DNA of 64,000 bases. It comes from Nitrospinota bacterium. GTDB taxonomy: Bacteria; Nitrospinota_A; UBA7883; JACRLM01. This document shows, one piece after another, positions 7,937 to 16,936 of the stretch; the stretch's first letter is position 1, and each line of letters begins with the position of its first letter. Under the pieces are notes generated by a model. That model was not told the origin of the DNA. It ran no database searches and was given only the letters and a program-made list of their open reading frames with translations. A program made the translations under genes and the position numbers. The stretch lies in contig JACQXA010000004.1 of assembly GCA_016208975.1 (NCBI GenBank), positions 372,001 through 436,000 on the forward strand, read 5' to 3'.

Positions 7937-10315
7937 TCACTTCTTGATCTTCTTGGGATTGGCCCCGCCAAGATCAGGAGCGGTAGCGTGGATGAACGAC
8001 ACGGCCGCGTCGAAGTTCGTCCCTATGGAGTCGCCATTATACAGCAACTCCTCGGCTATCTTCGGCACCCCGCCCTTGTTCACCTCGTGGCAGGCGGCGC
8101 ATTTCACCGGCCCGTGACTGCCGTCCGGGTTCATGGCGGCGGCCTGCTTGTACGTGGTCAGGTCCACCTTGCTTGTCACCGGATACAGCCCATGGATGGA
8201 CTCGTGGCAGGCCTGACAGCTCAAGCCCGCATGCCCCTTGGAGTAGCGCATAAGGGAGTGCTTGCCCGGCTGGTTGATGGGGAAAGCCACCCCGCCCTGC
8301 CCTTCCACGAAGGGGGCGGCGTGACAGTCGGCGCAGTGGGGCGCGCCGGCGGACAGCCAGTAGTCCCGCCCATGGGTGGCGGCGCTATAAGGAACAGCGG
8401 CGCCGCCCTTGATGTTGGCGGAGTCACCAGGGTTGGCCGAGAGTATCTTCACGCTCACGTCGCCGTCCTCATCCTTGGAGGCCACAGGGCCCTGTTCGGT
8501 CACCGCTATGACGGCGATGTCCGGAACAAGCCTTTCCTTGGCCCAGGTGAGCATAACGCCGGAATCCTTGTCCTCGCCTTTCAGCGGAACTTTCGGGTCG
8601 ATATATTTGGCCACCAGGTCTTTCTTGGAGACCCCTATGGCCTTGGCGATATCGTCCAGGGATTTGTTCCGGATGGTCTGCCCGGCCTGGGTGAAGGCGT
8701 GGGTCAGGTTGTCCCTCTGGTAAAGTTCGCGGGTGAGCTGGTTGTGGCAGTTGGTGCACCACAGCCCTTTCATCTTGCCACCCTCCATGGCCACGTTCTC
8801 CTTGAGGTACTTGCCCACCGCGTTGAGGCGGGAAGACTTGCTGGCCAGGTCTTTACCCTTCTGGGGGTTGGAGTGCACGTCGCGGCCGACGAAACAGCCG
8901 CCGGCGGCGTCGCGGTTGTCCGCGTTCTCATAGGCGTTCTTGCCGTCGGTGGTGATGGGATAGCCAGCCATGCTCCTGTCCTGCCTGTGGGCCGGATGGC
9001 AACCCTGGCACGCGCCGGACCTGCCCTGGGAGTCGGCCAAAGGCCGGGCGCTCTGGTGGGTGCGGTGGATGGCTTCGGTAAGCGGCATGATGACCGCGTC
9101 CTTGTCCTTCACGGTGGCGGAAACGTCACCGGCCTTCCTGGAGGACAGTTTGCCTATGACGTTGTCGGCATGGCATTCCTGGCAGAGCACCGCTCCCCGG
9201 CCCAGCCTGTTTGAGGTGGCCTTGGCGTTGTAGTTCTTCAGGAAGTCGGTGCCGTGCTTGGCGTCGTGGATTTCCATAATGGAAATGGCGGTGCCTTTGA
9301 GCCTGGCGAACCAGTCCGAAGCGCCCACCGATTTCCAATACTCCTGCTCGCCCTTGTACTTGTTATATTTGCCGCCGTTGGCGTTCTCGTTGGCGTGGCA
9401 GTTATAACAGTTGGGCACGTCTATGGGGTTGGTGCCGGTGTAGGACACCGGTTTGCCGGTGGCCGAATCCATCACCGCTTTGCCGGTTTTGGCGTCCACC
9501 AGGGTCACCCGCGCCTGCTGGTAGGGCTGGATGTCCTTCTCGGTGATCTTCATTATGCCCTTGCTCACCTCGTTGTCGAGGAAAGGCGTGAGCGGCAGGC
9601 CCAGCGCCTCCCATATGCCGGGGTTGGTGAGCACTATCGGCACGTTGTCCAGCACCGGGGACTTGGTGAACACTATGGTTCCCTTGTCGCCGGAATATTT
9701 AAGATAGCTACCGGAAACCGGCTGGCCGGAAGGGCCCGCGTCCAGCGGCACCGGGATCTCCACGCCCACCCTCAGCTTTTCGGAATCCTTGGAGGTTTTA
9801 TTGGGGTTGGATCCTTCCAGGTCGGCGTAAACGTACAGATGGCGGAAGTATGCGTTGGCCACCGACTCGTTGGAGCCATAGGGGTTGCCGTCGCCGTTTA
9901 TGTCGTAGGGCACGTTCCAATAGGCCATCTTGTTGCCTTCGGAATAGCTGTTGCCCACGTGCTCGTAGAAGAGCTTGAAGCGTTTGTCCCCGTCCACCAG
10001 CACCGACGGGTCTTTGGGATCCGCGGCCATGAGGGTGGGTTTATTGTCCTTTTTGTCGAACCTTGCGTGTTTTACAACCTGGGTGAGAATGCTGTTGTAA
10101 GGCGGTAGCACGCAACAATAAGAGAAATCGAACCCGGTGCAGTGCATGCCGAGCTCATAGTTTATGGAGATCACATAATCCTTGCTCTTGCTTGCGGCGC
10201 TGGCGGTTTGAATGTTCCCGCCGGAACCGGAAGCCACCAGCGCCGTAAGCGCCAGCGCCGCGCTTTTCTCCCCGAAAGCGCGTAATCTGTCAAAAACTCC
10301 CCTACGCTTCTTCAT
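7937..10315 (-). CDS. exported seven-haem cytochrome c of unknown role
   Basis: A 792-residue exported protein. After a twin-basic N-terminus (MKKRRGVFDR) and a hydrophobic stretch to about residue 40, it has about 260 residues without haem motifs, beginning with the unusual Cys-rich segment YELGMHCTGFDFSYCC. CxxCH sites follow at about 303, 378, 436, 520, 661, 700 and 739. Each would bind a covalent haem, so it likely carries electrons in the periplasm or at the cell surface. Start at 10315 is chosen over an upstream GTG/ATG frame extension because AGAGGG precedes it and the signal sequence then begins properly. It is transcribed alone with its own terminator. No electron partner is adjacent. 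Confidence 0.85.
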   Translation of the reverse strand: MKKRRGVFDRLRAFGEKSAALALTALVASGSGGNIQTASAASKSKDYVISINYELGMHCTGFDFSYCCVLPPYNSILTQVVKHARFDKKDNKPTLMAADPKDPSVLVDGDKRFKLFYEHVGNSYSEGNKMAYWNVPYDINGDGNPYGSNESVANAYFRHLYVYADLEGSNPNKTSKDSEKLRVGVEIPVPLDAGPSGQPVSGSYLKYSGDKGTIVFTKSPVLDNVPIVLTNPGIWEALGLPLTPFLDNEVSKGIMKITEKDIQPYQQARVTLVDAKTGKAVMDSATGKPVSYTGTNPIDVPNCYNCHANENANGGKYNKYKGEQEYWKSVGASDWFARLKGTAISIMEIHDAKHGTDFLKNYNAKATSNRLGRGAVLCQECHADNVIGKLSSRKAGDVSATVKDKDAVIMPLTEAIHRTHQSARPLADSQGRSGACQGCHPAHRQDRSMAGYPITTDGKNAYENADNRDAAGGCFVGRDVHSNPQKGKDLASKSSRLNAVGKYLKENVAMEGGKMKGLWCTNCHNQLTRELYQRDNLTHAFTQAGQTIRNKSLDDIAKAIGVSKKDLVAKYIDPKVPLKGEDKDSGVMLTWAKERLVPDIAVIAVTEQGPVASKDEDGDVSVKILSANPGDSANIKGGAAVPYSAATHGRDYWLSAGAPHCADCHAAPFVEGQGGVAFPINQPGKHSLMRYSKGHAGLSCQACHESIHGLYPVTSKVDLTTYKQAAAMNPDGSHGPVKCAACHEVNKGGVPKIAEELLYNGDSIGTNFDAAVSFIHATAPDLGGANPKKIKK

Positions 10316-10665
10316 AGCCCTCTCCGCTAAAAAAGAAATGAAAAAATGGTAGCCACGGCGTAACAAGTTGAACAACCAGGTTACGGCCACTCTAAACGCG
10401 TGAAATGAAGACTGGACGCTCCAACCGCTCCCGGCGCGGTCGCGCTGGCCGGGGAAATTGCGCGATAAGGATTATCCCCCCTCTTCTTGAGGGATGAATA
10501 TATTCCCGTTGCATAGGGTAGTAAATACCCCGGGGTAAAAAAGTTCCCAAGCGCTATATGTACTCATTTATAAAAATAAATACATTCCTCTAAAATGCAC
10601 ATTATCGGACAAACAAAAAGCCGGGCGGTTGAACACCCGGCTTGAAAGTATTTACAACGGCCCGG
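10316..10665. other. intergenic region between cytochrome and NtrC-type regulator
   Basis: No gene is seen in 350 bases. The part near 10490-10610 is AT-rich and probably carries the cytochrome promoter. The far end holds the terminator of the regulator gene. Confidence 0.5.
10611..10643 (-). terminator. rho-independent terminator of the NtrC-type regulator
   Basis: Stem AAGCCGGG (10618-10625) pairs with CCCGGCTT (10636-10643) around a ten-base loop. On the minus strand it is followed by a T-rich run. It lies 22 bases beyond the stop at 10666. Confidence 0.85.
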
Positions 10666-12066
10666 CTATGCCAAATCCCCTTCTTCCCCTTTGTCTTCAC
10701 CGCCGATGCCGTATTTGGCCAGTTTGTACCGGAAGGAGCGGAACGTGAGGTTCACCAGCTTGGCGGCCTCTTTCTTTTTTCCTTGGGCCTTCTCCAGCGC
10801 CTTTAGCAGGTACTCCTTCTCGATGGAGCTGATGACCGTCTCCAGGTCCATCCCCGTCGCGGGAATGCGATAGGCATCATGCCCGGGCTCCGCGATGGAG
10901 AACCGGATGTAATCGGGCAGGTTCTCCACCTCTATCCTGGGGCCTGTGGTAAGCACCACCGCCCGTTCAATGACGTTCTCCAGCTCCCGCACGTTGCCGC
11001 GCCAGTAATGGTTTTCAAGCAATGTCATGGCCTCCGGCGATATGGAGGTTATTCTGCGGCGGTCTTCCTCCGAATATTTTTCCATGAACCGGGTGACCAT
11101 CAGCGGGATGTCCTCCCGCCGCTCCCGCAATGGAGGGATGGAGAGGTTTATTATGTTCAGCCTGTAATAAAGGTCTTCGCGGAATTTCCCGGAACGGATA
11201 AGCTCGTCCAGGTTCTGGTTCGTGGCGGCTATCACGCGGATGTCCACCTTTATCTCTTTCACGCCGCCCACGCGTTTAAACTCCCGCTCTTGCAGGACCC
11301 GGAGCAACTTCACCTGCACCGATACCGGCGCCTCGGCCACCTCGTCCAGAAAGAACGTGCCTCCGTCCGCCAGTTCCATCAGGCCTTTCTTGTCCGCATG
11401 GGCGCCGGTGAAGGAGCCTTTCTGGTGGCCGAACAACTCGCTTTCCAACAGCTGTTCCGGCATGGCGCCGCAGTTGATGGACATGAAGGGTTTGTCTTTA
11501 CGCTCCGACAGGTAATGGATGGCCTTGGCCACCAGTTCCTTGCCCACGCCGGACTCGCCGTTGATCATAACCGTGGAGCGGCTGTCCGCCACTTTCCTTA
11601 TCATGCGGAAGAGGCTGGTCATTTTCCCGGACTTGCCCAACAGCTCGCCGATGGAATAGCTTTGGGCCACCTCTTCCTGCAGGCGGCGTATCTCCGCCTT
11701 GTCGCGGCGGCGCTCCAGCGCCTTGGCCACGGTGAGCTTTATCTCGTCTATCTTGAAGGGTTTTGTGATGTAATCGTAGGCGCCTATTTTCATGGCCTCC
11801 ACGGCGGTGTCTGTGGAGGCGAAGGCGGTGATCATTATCACGGGCACGTTGGGGTCTTTTTCGGCGGATTTTTTGAGCACCGCCATGCCCCCGGCTTTGG
11901 GCATGTTGATGTCGGTGATCACCAGGTCTATATCGCGGGTTTCCAGCGCCTCCATGGCTATTTCGGCGGAAGAGGCGGAGACCACGTCGTACCCCTCGCG
12001 GTTCAGCATGATCTCCAGGAACTCGGTCATGCTCTTTTCGTCGTCGGCCACCAGTATGGTGAACAT
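10666..12066 (-). CDS. sigma-54-dependent response regulator, NtrC/PilR type
   Basis: A 466-residue transcription activator with three domains. The receiver domain (about 1-120) has D8/D9, phospho-acceptor D52 and K102. The AAA+ domain (about 140-380) has Walker A GESGVGKE at 170-177 and the sigma-54 contact loop as GSFTGA (217-222) rather than the usual GAFTGA. A C-terminal Fis-type helix-turn-helix follows. It would open sigma-54 promoters when phosphorylated. No histidine kinase is adjacent. A degenerate copy of its first codons and upstream leader occurs at 12691-12750, on the far side of the inserted DUF6883/DUF4926 pair, so its native promoter was probably separated from it by that insertion. 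Confidence 0.93.
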   Translation of the reverse strand: MFTILVADDEKSMTEFLEIMLNREGYDVVSASSAEIAMEALETRDIDLVITDINMPKAGGMAVLKKSAEKDPNVPVIMITAFASTDTAVEAMKIGAYDYITKPFKIDEIKLTVAKALERRRDKAEIRRLQEEVAQSYSIGELLGKSGKMTSLFRMIRKVADSRSTVMINGESGVGKELVAKAIHYLSERKDKPFMSINCGAMPEQLLESELFGHQKGSFTGAHADKKGLMELADGGTFFLDEVAEAPVSVQVKLLRVLQEREFKRVGGVKEIKVDIRVIAATNQNLDELIRSGKFREDLYYRLNIINLSIPPLRERREDIPLMVTRFMEKYSEEDRRRITSISPEAMTLLENHYWRGNVRELENVIERAVVLTTGPRIEVENLPDYIRFSIAEPGHDAYRIPATGMDLETVISSIEKEYLLKALEKAQGKKKEAAKLVNLTFRSFRYKLAKYGIGGEDKGEEGDLA

Positions 12067-12081
12067 TGTTTATCGCGCCGC
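12022..12081 (-). repeat. direct duplication, copy next to the intact regulator gene
   Basis: Sixty bases spanning the first 15 codons of the NtrC-type regulator and 15 bases upstream. They match 12691-12750 at 53 of 60 positions without gaps, and the last 31 bases are identical. All mismatches fall in the coding part. Confidence 0.9.
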
Positions 12082-12109
12082 AGTATAAATAGGGCGGGGC
12101 ATCCGCCGT

Positions 12110-12337
12110 TCAGGCGACAGAGCGGGCATGCGCTATTTCACCGTGGCGGATCGGGCGCATCTGCGACACGCGCAGGGTGACCACGGCAACGGTTTCACCA
12201 TCGAGGGTTACAAACTCAACCTCCGCGCCTTCCCCATCCTTGTGAAGCATGACCACCGTGCCGATATCGCCTCGTTTCAGCCCAGCCGCTGGCAGATCGG
12301 TTTCCAGAACCACACTTTCAAGCTCGCGTATCATCAC
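12110..12337 (-). CDS. DUF4926 small protein (probable antidote partner)
   Basis: A 75-residue protein matching the DUF4926 pattern (RGDIGTVVMLHKDGEGAEVE, then FVTLDGETVAVVTL). Family members are short beta-rich proteins nearly always encoded with a DUF6883 protein, and such pairs are suspected to be toxin-antitoxin or toxin-immunity modules. Its ATG overlaps the stop of the DUF6883 gene as ATGA, so the two are co-translated. Either of two adjacent ATG codons could start it. The function is not established. Confidence 0.8.
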   Translation of the reverse strand: MMIRELESVVLETDLPAAGLKRGDIGTVVMLHKDGEGAEVEFVTLDGETVAVVTLRVSQMRPIRHGEIAHARSVA

Positions 12338-12675
12338 CTATTCTCCTTCGCTGGATACGCCGTCACGAAACGGGGCATGTCCTCCCCCTGTTCAACAAAC
12401 CAAACGGAGCGCACTAACGGATTTCGCCCATCAGGTGATTCCAATGGCCCATCAATGACATATCGTGTTCCAAACATGGTTTGTTCCTGTTTCATATAAT
12501 CATGGCGGGCATGATTTTTCAACGATTCCCTCAAGAACTCCGGATTGGACGGTAAAAAACCGAACCGGCTAAAGAATCTCGCCTTATGCTTGCCGTTTGG
12601 ATGCATCCCGGAAAGCAGGTAACCAGTCACTTTATTCATGTCAACGTCCGCGAGGTGGAAATGAGGTATCCGCAT
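12334..12675 (-). CDS. DUF6883 small protein (probable toxin-like partner)
   Basis: A 113-residue protein matching the DUF6883 family (begins MRIPHFHLADVDMNKVTGYL; contains NPLVRSVWFVEQGEDMPRFV near the end). It is paired with DUF4926 downstream. It has no clear ribosome site of its own. Instead it starts three bases after the stop of an 18-codon leader (12679-12735) that is a decayed copy of the start of the neighbouring regulator gene, so it is probably expressed by translational coupling from the captured regulator leader. Confidence 0.8.
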   Translation of the reverse strand: MRIPHFHLADVDMNKVTGYLLSGMHPNGKHKARFFSRFGFLPSNPEFLRESLKNHARHDYMKQEQTMFGTRYVIDGPLESPDGRNPLVRSVWFVEQGEDMPRFVTAYPAKENR

Positions 12676-12678
12676 GTT

Positions 12679-12735
12679 TCAATGTGTTCCCTCGGCCATG
12701 CTCCACTCGTTGGCGGCAACCAGTATGGTGAACAT
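12679..12735 (-). pseudogene. 18-codon remnant of the NtrC-type regulator 5' end
   Basis: The frame reads MFTILVAANEWSMAEGTH then stop. Its first seven residues equal those of the intact regulator at 12066, whose sequence continues DDEKSMTEF. The acidic pocket (D8, D9) is lost. The upstream 15 bases are also duplicated, so the initiation region is intact. Its TGA lies three bases before the DUF6883 start. Confidence 0.85.
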
Positions 12736-12750
12736 TGTTTATCGCGCCGC
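12691..12750 (-). repeat. direct duplication, distal copy
   Basis: Partner of 12022-12081, in the same orientation, 669 bases away. The two copies bracket the DUF6883/DUF4926 pair exactly as target duplications bracket an inserted element. Confidence 0.9.
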
Positions 12751-12794
12751 CAAGGGGTTTACAGGTTATTCGAACATATTAACGTTAACGGGCT

Positions 12795-12930
12795 GTTGCC
12801 CAAATAGTTTAGCGCCGTTTCAGCGATGTCGTCCCGGGCGTAGCGCAAGCGGAGACCCGGGATCAGGGCCCCTTTCCAAATACATATAAGGTCGCGGCCC
12901 CGGCTCGCGCTTCGCTTGGCCGGGGTGACA
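12795..12930 (+). repeat. long interspersed repeat, copy 2
   Basis: It begins TGTTGCCCAAATAG and ends GGCCGGGGTGACA. The whole length is similar to 14206-14339. The inner part, from GTCGTCCCGGG, shares the GTCAT/GTGAC-bounded organisation of the elements at 6275 and 13148. Confidence 0.75.
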
Positions 12931-13147
12931 TTGCGGGAAACGGTTTGTGCAACAGGCCGTTAAGACTCAAATGGTAGCTTATCGAGGGGCGGCTGGCAAT
13001 GGCTGTGGGACGGCAACAATCCAGCGGGCGCCTGCTTCCCCGTGGCCGCCTGACGACGGATTCTCCTTGCTTCCCCGTGGCCGCCGACCACGGTCCTCTG
13101 TCGAATTAATTAAGTCCGGGGTCGGGCGACACCGGCGAAGCGACTGA

Positions 13148-13238
13148 TGTCATGCCGGACTTGATCCGGCATCAGGGCTTCGCTGTTCGTCATTGACACC
13201 CTGATCCCGGCTCGCGCTGGCGCTTGGCCGGGATGACA
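13148..13238 (-). repeat. long interspersed repeat, copy 3 (inverted)
   Basis: The reverse complement is close to 6275-6362 along its full length, including the central ACGAACAGC block and the terminal GTCAT/ATGAC ends. Confidence 0.8.
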
Positions 13239-13363
13239 TTTCCACCCCCACTCCCCCTCAAAAAATCGCCCATAAACCGAATTGCTGATATAATTTAAAC
13301 GCCCCAAAAGGGGCGGAATACTGGCCCATTATTTTACAATTTCAAGTTTTGCTGGAGATTCGG

Positions 13364-14200
13364 GTGCTGGAGCCGGAAACGAAGGATAAAACCATCCTTA
13401 TAGTGGATGACGAGCAGGAAATCCGGCGTTTGCTGGAACGCCTCTTCGCCAAGGAAAATTACATTACCCTCACCGCGGAAACCGCCGTGGACGCGCTGAT
13501 GAAAGCGCAGGACAACGATGTGGACATCGTTATCACCGACCTGCGCATGCCAGGGATGGACGGGCTGGAGCTTATTGGCCAGATCCACGACATCAAGCCC
13601 GGCATGCCGGTGGTGGTAATCTCCGGATACGGCACTTTCGACACGGTGGTGGACGCGGTGCGGAAGGGCGCCTTTTTCTTCGTTAACAAGCCTTTCGACC
13701 AGAACACCATTCTGGAGGCGGTCGCAAGGGGGCTAAGGCTTCCAAGGCATCACATGACGCACCTGCCGCCGGTGCCGGGAGCGAGCAACGTTATAGAGGC
13801 CAGCTTCCCGCCGGATCATGACAACATGGAAAAAATGAACCACCAGTTGTCCTCGGTGGCGGGCATCATGGGCTATTCGCCCCATCAACGGAACATCTCT
13901 ATCCCCTTCGTGGCGGGGGAGCTTTTGGCCATGGCCGCCAAGGCTATGGAGGCCAACCCGCAACTTACGGTTTCAGCCCGGTTCCTGATAACGGAAGATA
14001 CTGTGGAGATGGAATTCACAACGCCGCCCGGCGTGTATAACGCCGACCGTCTCCCCAGCTCTATAGAGGAGTTCGATATTACAGACCCGTCGAACATCGG
14101 GCTGTTAATGGCAAAGTATTACGCCGAGACGCTCACTTTTTCCCCCGACGGCGCCCAGGCCCGGGTGGTGATGAAGAAAGTAAACCTGTTCCGCGGCTGA
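13364..14200 (+). CDS. response regulator with a degenerate RsbW-like ATPase domain
   Basis: A 278-residue protein. The receiver domain (about 7-125) has the DDE motif, phospho-acceptor Asp in VITDLRMPGMDG and Lys in FVNKPFD. The C-terminal half (about 150-278) resembles the fold of serine-kinase anti-sigma factors: an FVAGELLAMAAKAMEAN stretch where the N-box would be, and a closing GLLMAKYYAETLTFSPDG. The N-box asparagine is not evident, so ATP binding may be lost. The start is GTG 13364, with GGAG six bases before it; a TTG at 13349 is the alternative. It might act on a STAS partner such as the one at 27548, but that link is inferred. Confidence 0.75.
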   Translation: MLEPETKDKTILIVDDEQEIRRLLERLFAKENYITLTAETAVDALMKAQDNDVDIVITDLRMPGMDGLELIGQIHDIKPGMPVVVISGYGTFDTVVDAVRKGAFFFVNKPFDQNTILEAVARGLRLPRHHMTHLPPVPGASNVIEASFPPDHDNMEKMNHQLSSVAGIMGYSPHQRNISIPFVAGELLAMAAKAMEANPQLTVSARFLITEDTVEMEFTTPPGVYNADRLPSSIEEFDITDPSNIGLLMAKYYAETLTFSPDGAQARVVMKKVNLFRG

Positions 14201-14205
14201 ACGGC

Positions 14206-14339
14206 GTTGCCCAAATAGGTTCTGCCGCTTCAGGAACGTCATCCCGGGTGTAGCGCAAGCGAAGGCCCGGAATCAGGGCCTCACTTATCCAGGATTAATG
14301 CCGAGACCCAGGCTCGCGCTTCACTTGGCCGGGGTGACA
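14206..14339 (+). repeat. long interspersed repeat, copy 4
   Basis: Similar to 12795-12930 from the CGTTGCCCAAATAG start to the GGCCGGGGTGACA end. It lies between the response regulator and the end of pheT. Confidence 0.75.
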
Positions 14340-14386
14340 AGTTTGTTACTGCGCCATTTTGGCCATAGCCCGAAGCGAAGGTGGTT

Positions 14387-16798
14387 TTATTCGCGTATCT
14401 TAAGCCCGGGGAACCGCCGGGCCAGCCTCTCCAGCATTACGGACATCACGCCGTTCACCTCCTCGTCCTCCAGGCTCTTCTCCCGGCTACGGAAACCTAT
14501 GGCGAACGCCGCGCTCTTCTTCCCCTCGCCCATGAAATACACGTCGAACAGCGACACGTCTTCTATAAGTTTGCTGGTCTCCCGGATTTCCAGCGCCAGC
14601 CGTTCCACCGCCAGGTCGTCGCCCACCGTAAGCGCAATGTCCCGCCGCACTGATGGGAACTTCGGAAGCTCCGCGAAGTTCACCAGGTTTTTATTGGCGT
14701 AGGCCGTGAAAAGGTAGCCCTCCTTGTCCGCTGGCTCTTCAATGTCTCTAGGGACGCATCTCAGCTTTATCTCCGCAAGCCACGTTGCGCCGGGTATTCC
14801 CAGCTTGTCCGCCGTTTCGGGATGTATCCTGCCCAGATACCCAACATCGGCGCCGTTGATCTTCATAACGGCGGACTCGAACGGATGCAGGTATGGCGTT
14901 TCCGAGCGCTCGTAAACCACAGGGCCCACGCCAAGGAAATCGAAATACCCTTGGATAAGCCCTTTCAACGCTACAAAACTCCAGGGCAGAACGGTGTTGA
15001 ACCCGGCTTTGCCCCGGGTGTAACCATAGCCTTGTGATTTTGCGCCGGTAACCAGTATCCCGGCCCGGATGTCCTCGTGATTTTCGAAGAAGCAGGAGGA
15101 TATCTCGTAAACCGACAAATCCCTGGTCTGATACCGCAAATTCTCCTGCAAGGTTTTCAGCAGGCTCGCCGAAAGGGTGTGGCGCATAACGCTCTGGGTC
15201 TGGATGATGCTGTTCTGAATCCTCTGCGTGGGCGCGGCCAGCCCCAGCGCCATGAAATCCTCGTCGCCAAGGAATGTATAAGTCACCGTTTCGTCCAGCC
15301 CGCACCCTTTAAAATAGTCCCGCGCTCGGGTCTCGAACAAAAACTCGTCGCTCTTTTTATATCTTGCCATTGATATGGACGGAAATGTGGGCTCCAGCGT
15401 GTCCAGCCCGCGCAAACGGGCCACCTCTTCTATAAGGTCTATCTCCCGCTCCAGATCCATGGCGCGGAACGGGGGTATCTCCACCGTCACCGATGGGCCT
15501 GAAATGGTGGCGGGCAGTTCCAGCTGTTCCATTATCCGCGCAATCTCGCTGGCAGGGACTTCCACGCCTAGAATCCGTTTGGTTTCTTTTTCGGTGATGG
15601 TTACCTTCGCCGGTGTGTACGGATTCGGGCATTGGTCACTCACGGCCACGGCGCGGGCCCCGGCGTGGGATACGAATAATTCCACGGCCCGGTCTTCGGC
15701 CACGGGGAGGTTTACAATGTCCACTCCCCGTTCGAACCGGTACGACGAGTCGGTAAACACCGCCAGCCGTTTAGCCGTTTTCCTTATGAGCCGCCCGTCG
15801 AACACCGCTGACTCCAGAAGGATGTTCGTGGTGGATTCGGCCACTTTAGCGCGCTCCCCGCCGATTACCCCCGCCAGGGCTATGGGGCCCTCGTCGTCGG
15901 CTATCACCAGGTCGCCGGGCAAAAGTTTCCGCTCGGCTCCGTCCAGGCATAATATTGTCTCCCACTCGCGGGCCAGGCGGCCGTAAACGGAGCCTTTCAG
16001 CTTGTCCATATCGAAAGCGTGAAGCGGCTGGCCCTCTTGCAGAAGGATGTAGTTGGTAATATCCACCGCGTTGTTGATGGGGCCAATGCCGGACTTTATG
16101 AGCCGCAGCCGCATGGAAAGCGGAGAGGGAGCCACCTTGACGTTTTCCAGCGTAACGCCGCGATAACGATACACCCCGGCGCTTTCCAGCTTAATATTTA
16201 TGGGTCCGCCCGTGGAGATGTTCAACGCCGGGGCCGTGGAAGGGCACTTAACCCCGTAAATGGCGCATATCTCCCGCGCCAGGCCGCGAACGCTTAGCGC
16301 GTCCCCCCGGTTGGCGGTAACGTCTATCTCTATTATCCTCTCCTCCCCCAGGCCGAGAAGGGCGCTAACGTCCACCCCGGCGGGTGTGTCATTATCAAAA
16401 ATGAACACGCCGCCGGAAGTATCCTCCAGCCCAAGTTCCTTCAGGGATACGAACATGCCGGAAGAGTCGTAATCGCCGAACTTCACCGGCGATATGGTCC
16501 TGCCGCCTATCACGGCGCCCGGCTTGGCAAGCCCTACAACCGCCCCTTCGAACACGTTGGTGGCGGCGGTGATTATCTGCGCGCCGCCCTGACCAGTGTC
16601 CACCTGGCAGATCAGCAAGGCGTCTTTTTGCGGATGTTTGGCGACGCTTTTTATTTTGGCGGTCACAAGGTTTTCCACCCGTTCGCCAAAAGGCCGGGCC
16701 ACGGTCTCGATGCCGGATACCGACAGTTTGGCGGCCACATCTTCCGCGCTGGCGGTGATTGGCGCGAATTCTTTTATCCAGGAATAAGGGATTCTCAT
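14387..16798 (-). CDS. pheT: phenylalanyl-tRNA synthetase beta subunit
   Basis: An 803-residue PheT that pairs with PheS to charge tRNA-Phe. Visible parts are the N-terminal MRIPYSWIKEF, the EMAP/tRNA-binding domain (about 40-150), the B3/B4 editing region with VRGLAREICAIYG, the B5 domain, and the C-terminal ferredoxin-fold anticodon-binding domain (FPSVRRDIALTV near 710). The ATG at 16798 is chosen over a TTG two codons earlier. Usually pheS lies immediately upstream; here the upstream DNA encodes a lipoprotein on the other strand, so pheS must be elsewhere. Confidence 0.95.
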   Translation of the reverse strand: MRIPYSWIKEFAPITASAEDVAAKLSVSGIETVARPFGERVENLVTAKIKSVAKHPQKDALLICQVDTGQGGAQIITAATNVFEGAVVGLAKPGAVIGGRTISPVKFGDYDSSGMFVSLKELGLEDTSGGVFIFDNDTPAGVDVSALLGLGEERIIEIDVTANRGDALSVRGLAREICAIYGVKCPSTAPALNISTGGPINIKLESAGVYRYRGVTLENVKVAPSPLSMRLRLIKSGIGPINNAVDITNYILLQEGQPLHAFDMDKLKGSVYGRLAREWETILCLDGAERKLLPGDLVIADDEGPIALAGVIGGERAKVAESTTNILLESAVFDGRLIRKTAKRLAVFTDSSYRFERGVDIVNLPVAEDRAVELFVSHAGARAVAVSDQCPNPYTPAKVTITEKETKRILGVEVPASEIARIMEQLELPATISGPSVTVEIPPFRAMDLEREIDLIEEVARLRGLDTLEPTFPSISMARYKKSDEFLFETRARDYFKGCGLDETVTYTFLGDEDFMALGLAAPTQRIQNSIIQTQSVMRHTLSASLLKTLQENLRYQTRDLSVYEISSCFFENHEDIRAGILVTGAKSQGYGYTRGKAGFNTVLPWSFVALKGLIQGYFDFLGVGPVVYERSETPYLHPFESAVMKINGADVGYLGRIHPETADKLGIPGATWLAEIKLRCVPRDIEEPADKEGYLFTAYANKNLVNFAELPKFPSVRRDIALTVGDDLAVERLALEIRETSKLIEDVSLFDVYFMGEGKKSAAFAIGFRSREKSLEDEEVNGVMSVMLERLARRFPGLKIRE

Positions 16799-16936
16799 CT
16801 GCAACCTATGTTAAACAAGGGAGGTATTTTAGTACAAAACCAGCCAGGAAAAAACCGGGACGGGGAGATGGACGGCAAAAGCAGGTTTACAGCCATGGTG
16901 GACTGCGCCAAAATGGACGAAAAAAGGAGACCATAC

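Larger units (their letters stand above)
12751..13363. other. repeat-rich intergenic region
   Basis: No gene is seen in about 610 bases. It contains a long repeat (12795-12930) shared with 14206-14339, two REP-like units (13034-13050 and 13069-13094) and an inverted copy (13148-13238) of the element at 6275-6362. Confidence 0.6.
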
